Source of the DNA: an uncultured Oscillospiraceae bacterium
Lineage (GTDB): Bacteria > Bacillota > Clostridia > Oscillospirales > Acutalibacteraceae
Direction of reading: 5' to 3'
DNA length: 7,506 nt
Assembly (NCBI GenBank): GCA_900550315.1
Contig: URRK01000080.1
Location: 1-7,506 of the forward strand
The first letter of the stretch is position 1; the number at the start of each line of letters is the position of its first letter. Below, in pieces: positions 6,583 to 7,506 of the stretch. The translations under genes and the position numbers were made by a program. The notes beneath the pieces are model-generated. The model was given only the letters and a program-made list of their open reading frames with translations, made no database searches and was not told where the DNA came from.

Positions 6583-7113
6583 ATGAACATTTGGCACGAT
6601 GTTGCACCCGAACGCATTTCCACCGAGGACTTTTTGGCGGTAATTGAAATTAAAAAGGGCAGCAAAAAAAAGTACGAGCTGGATAAAGCCACCGGCTGCA
6701 TTATTTTAGACCGCATTTTGTACACCTCCATGCAGTACCCGGCCAACTACGGCTTTATTCCCCTCACCCTTTCGGAGGACGGCGACCCGCTGGACGTACT
6801 GGTGCTTTGCAACGAGCCTATTGACCCGCTGGTGCTGGTGCAGTGCTACCCCATTGGGGTGCTTACCATGTTAGACAGCGGCGAGCAGGACGAAAAAATT
6901 ATTGCCATTCCGTTTAAAGACCCCACCTACAACACCTACCACAGCATTGAGGAGCTGCCCCGCCATTTGTTTGATGAAATGCGGCACTTTTTCTCGGTTT
7001 ACAAACAGTTAGAGGGCAAAACAACCGCGGTAGACGAAATTAAAGGCCGCGCCGAGGCCATTGAAATTATTAACCGAAGCATTGCCCGCTACAACCAAAA
7101 ATTTAAGGTTTAA
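6583..7113 (+). CDS. ppa: Inorganic pyrophosphatase, family I
   Basis: Hydrolyses pyrophosphate to two phosphates in the cytosol, pulling biosynthetic reactions such as nucleic acid and protein synthesis forward. The 176-residue protein matches the usual bacterial length. The family signature DGDPLD (D66, D68, D71) binds the metal ions. By recalled alignment with the E. coli enzyme the other active-site residues are also present: E22, K30, R44, Y56 in YPANYGF, D98, D103, K105, Y140 and K141. The molecule therefore looks fully active and is magnesium-dependent by family. AAGGAG at 6571-6576, six bases before the ATG, fixes the start. It stands alone between the terminator of the CofE-like gene and a repeat-rich region. 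No clear terminator follows at once. This is the soluble family I type, not the manganese family II type common in other Firmicutes. Confidence 0.97.
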   Translation: MNIWHDVAPERISTEDFLAVIEIKKGSKKKYELDKATGCIILDRILYTSMQYPANYGFIPLTLSEDGDPLDVLVLCNEPIDPLVLVQCYPIGVLTMLDSGEQDEKIIAIPFKDPTYNTYHSIEELPRHLFDEMRHFFSVYKQLEGKTTAVDEIKGRAEAIEIINRSIARYNQKFKV

Positions 7114-7394
7114 ACAGCCGCAAGGCGCCACGCGCCACGCGCCAAAACGCCCCTAAGCCGGCGCTAAAGCATTTGGCCGGGCGCACCGTCGGGGGCCGGC
7201 TAACAGCACCCAAAGTAGCAAAGGTTAAAGGTTTGCCAAAACCGGGCAAACAAAAAAGGCTTAGCCGGCAATTTAATTGCACCAAAAAAGGCACAAAAAA
7301 CTTAGCCGGCAATTGGGTTGCACAAAAGGCTGCAAACAAAAAAGGCGTAGCCCAAAACGGCTTACCCAAAGCAAAATTTTAGCCGGCCAAACCG
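7114..7394. other. Non-coding region after ppa with degenerate A-rich repeats
   Basis: No credible gene is seen. A short 7-bp tandem repeat, GCGCCAC nearly three times, lies at 7125-7145. GTTTGCC (7231-7237) and GGCAAAC (7245-7251) form a hairpin, and AGCCGG-CCAAA-CCGGCT (7381-7397) forms another; neither has a proper T-tract on the plus strand. A basic 69-residue frame from TTG at 7173 lacks a ribosome binding site and is built from the repeats, so I do not call it. Confidence 0.6.
7246..7352. repeat. Degenerate direct repeats (GCAAACAAAAAAGGC and CTTAGCCGGCAATT)
   Basis: GCAAACAAAAAAGGC occurs exactly at 7246-7260 and 7332-7346, with weaker forms at 7279-7292 and 7320-7330. CTTAGCCGGCAATT occurs exactly at 7260-7273 and 7301-7314, and TTAGCCGGC again at 7379-7387. 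The two motifs alternate, suggesting an older array that has decayed by substitution and small indels. Confidence 0.65.
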
Positions 7395-7506
7395 GCTGAC
7401 GAAATATTACAACAAAGCGGCCAGCTGACGAAATATTACAACAAAGCGGCCGGCTGACGAATTTTTGCAACAAAGCGGCCGGCTGACGAAATATTACAAC
7501 AAAGCG
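7395..7506. repeat. 29-bp tandem repeat array, running past the window edge
   Basis: Units start at 7395, 7424, 7453 and 7482, the last cut after 25 bases. Each begins GCTGACGAA and ends AAAGCGGCC plus A or G. Units 1 and 2 differ only in the last base; unit 3 has three changes within its central AT-rich part, at unit positions 10, 12 and 15. There are no spacers, so it is not a CRISPR array. Because 29 is not a multiple of three and each unit has a TGA on the plus strand, and units 1, 2 and 4 have a TAA on the minus strand, a long array could not be translated. It is probably an intergenic minisatellite; its total length is unknown. Confidence 0.92.

Noticed and set aside
7231..7251. Hairpin GTTTGCC-n7-GGCAAAC as the ppa terminator
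   Set aside because: It is followed by an A-tract rather than a T-tract on the plus strand and is about 120 bases after the stop, so it is not a convincing terminator.
7173..7382. Basic 69-residue open frame on the plus strand
   Set aside because: It starts with TTG, has no ribosome binding site, resembles no family I know, and its Lys- and Ala-rich sequence comes from A-rich repeats.
7395..7506. Possible CRISPR array
   Set aside because: The 29-base units are directly joined with no spacers, and no cas gene is in the window.

Overview
The window looks like the chromosome of a Gram-positive Firmicute of the class Clostridia, perhaps Oscillospiraceae-like. The evidence is the gene content (a TepA-type ClpP paralogue beside an FtsK/SpoIIIE translocase, a YgiQ-family radical SAM protein, a clostridial-type CofE-like protein), strong AAGGAG-type ribosome binding sites, and SigA-like promoters with perfect TATAAT boxes. 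Coding DNA has a uniform mixed codon style (ATT, TTA and AAA beside GGC, GCC and CTG). No gene stands out as recently transferred. The genus is a guess.

Left arm, minus strand, read from right to left: tepA (4460-5254), a 300-bp gap, ftsK/spoIIIE (1785-4160), then a YgiQ-family radical SAM gene (1-1782) that leaves the window at its 3' end. The last two are tightly coupled: two bases separate the ftsK stop codon from a GTG start, and the ribosome binding site of the second gene lies inside the last codons of ftsK. The tepA-spoIIIE neighbourhood is known from Bacillus. ftsK may also have its own weak promoter in the gap, beside a perfect palindrome.

Centre (5255-5626): a divergent control region. 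A promoter fires leftward into tepA, with a 16-bp palindrome over its -35 box. A second promoter (TTGAAA-17-TATAAT) fires rightward into a CofE-like gene. Two hairpin-forming inverted repeats lie between them.

Right arm, plus strand: the CofE-like gene (5627-6373) ends at a clear intrinsic terminator. A leader of about 165 bp rich in A and C follows, then a complete family I inorganic pyrophosphatase (6583-7113). The last 390 bp contain no credible gene. They hold degenerate A-rich direct repeats and then a 29-bp tandem repeat array that runs off the right edge.

Most of the window is housekeeping: DNA segregation, protein quality control or processing, and pyrophosphate removal. I found no defence system, mobile element, RNA gene or convincing new multi-gene system. 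The items most worth a second look are the 29-bp array, the CofE-like protein (probably not a true F420 ligase) and the palindromes over the promoters.
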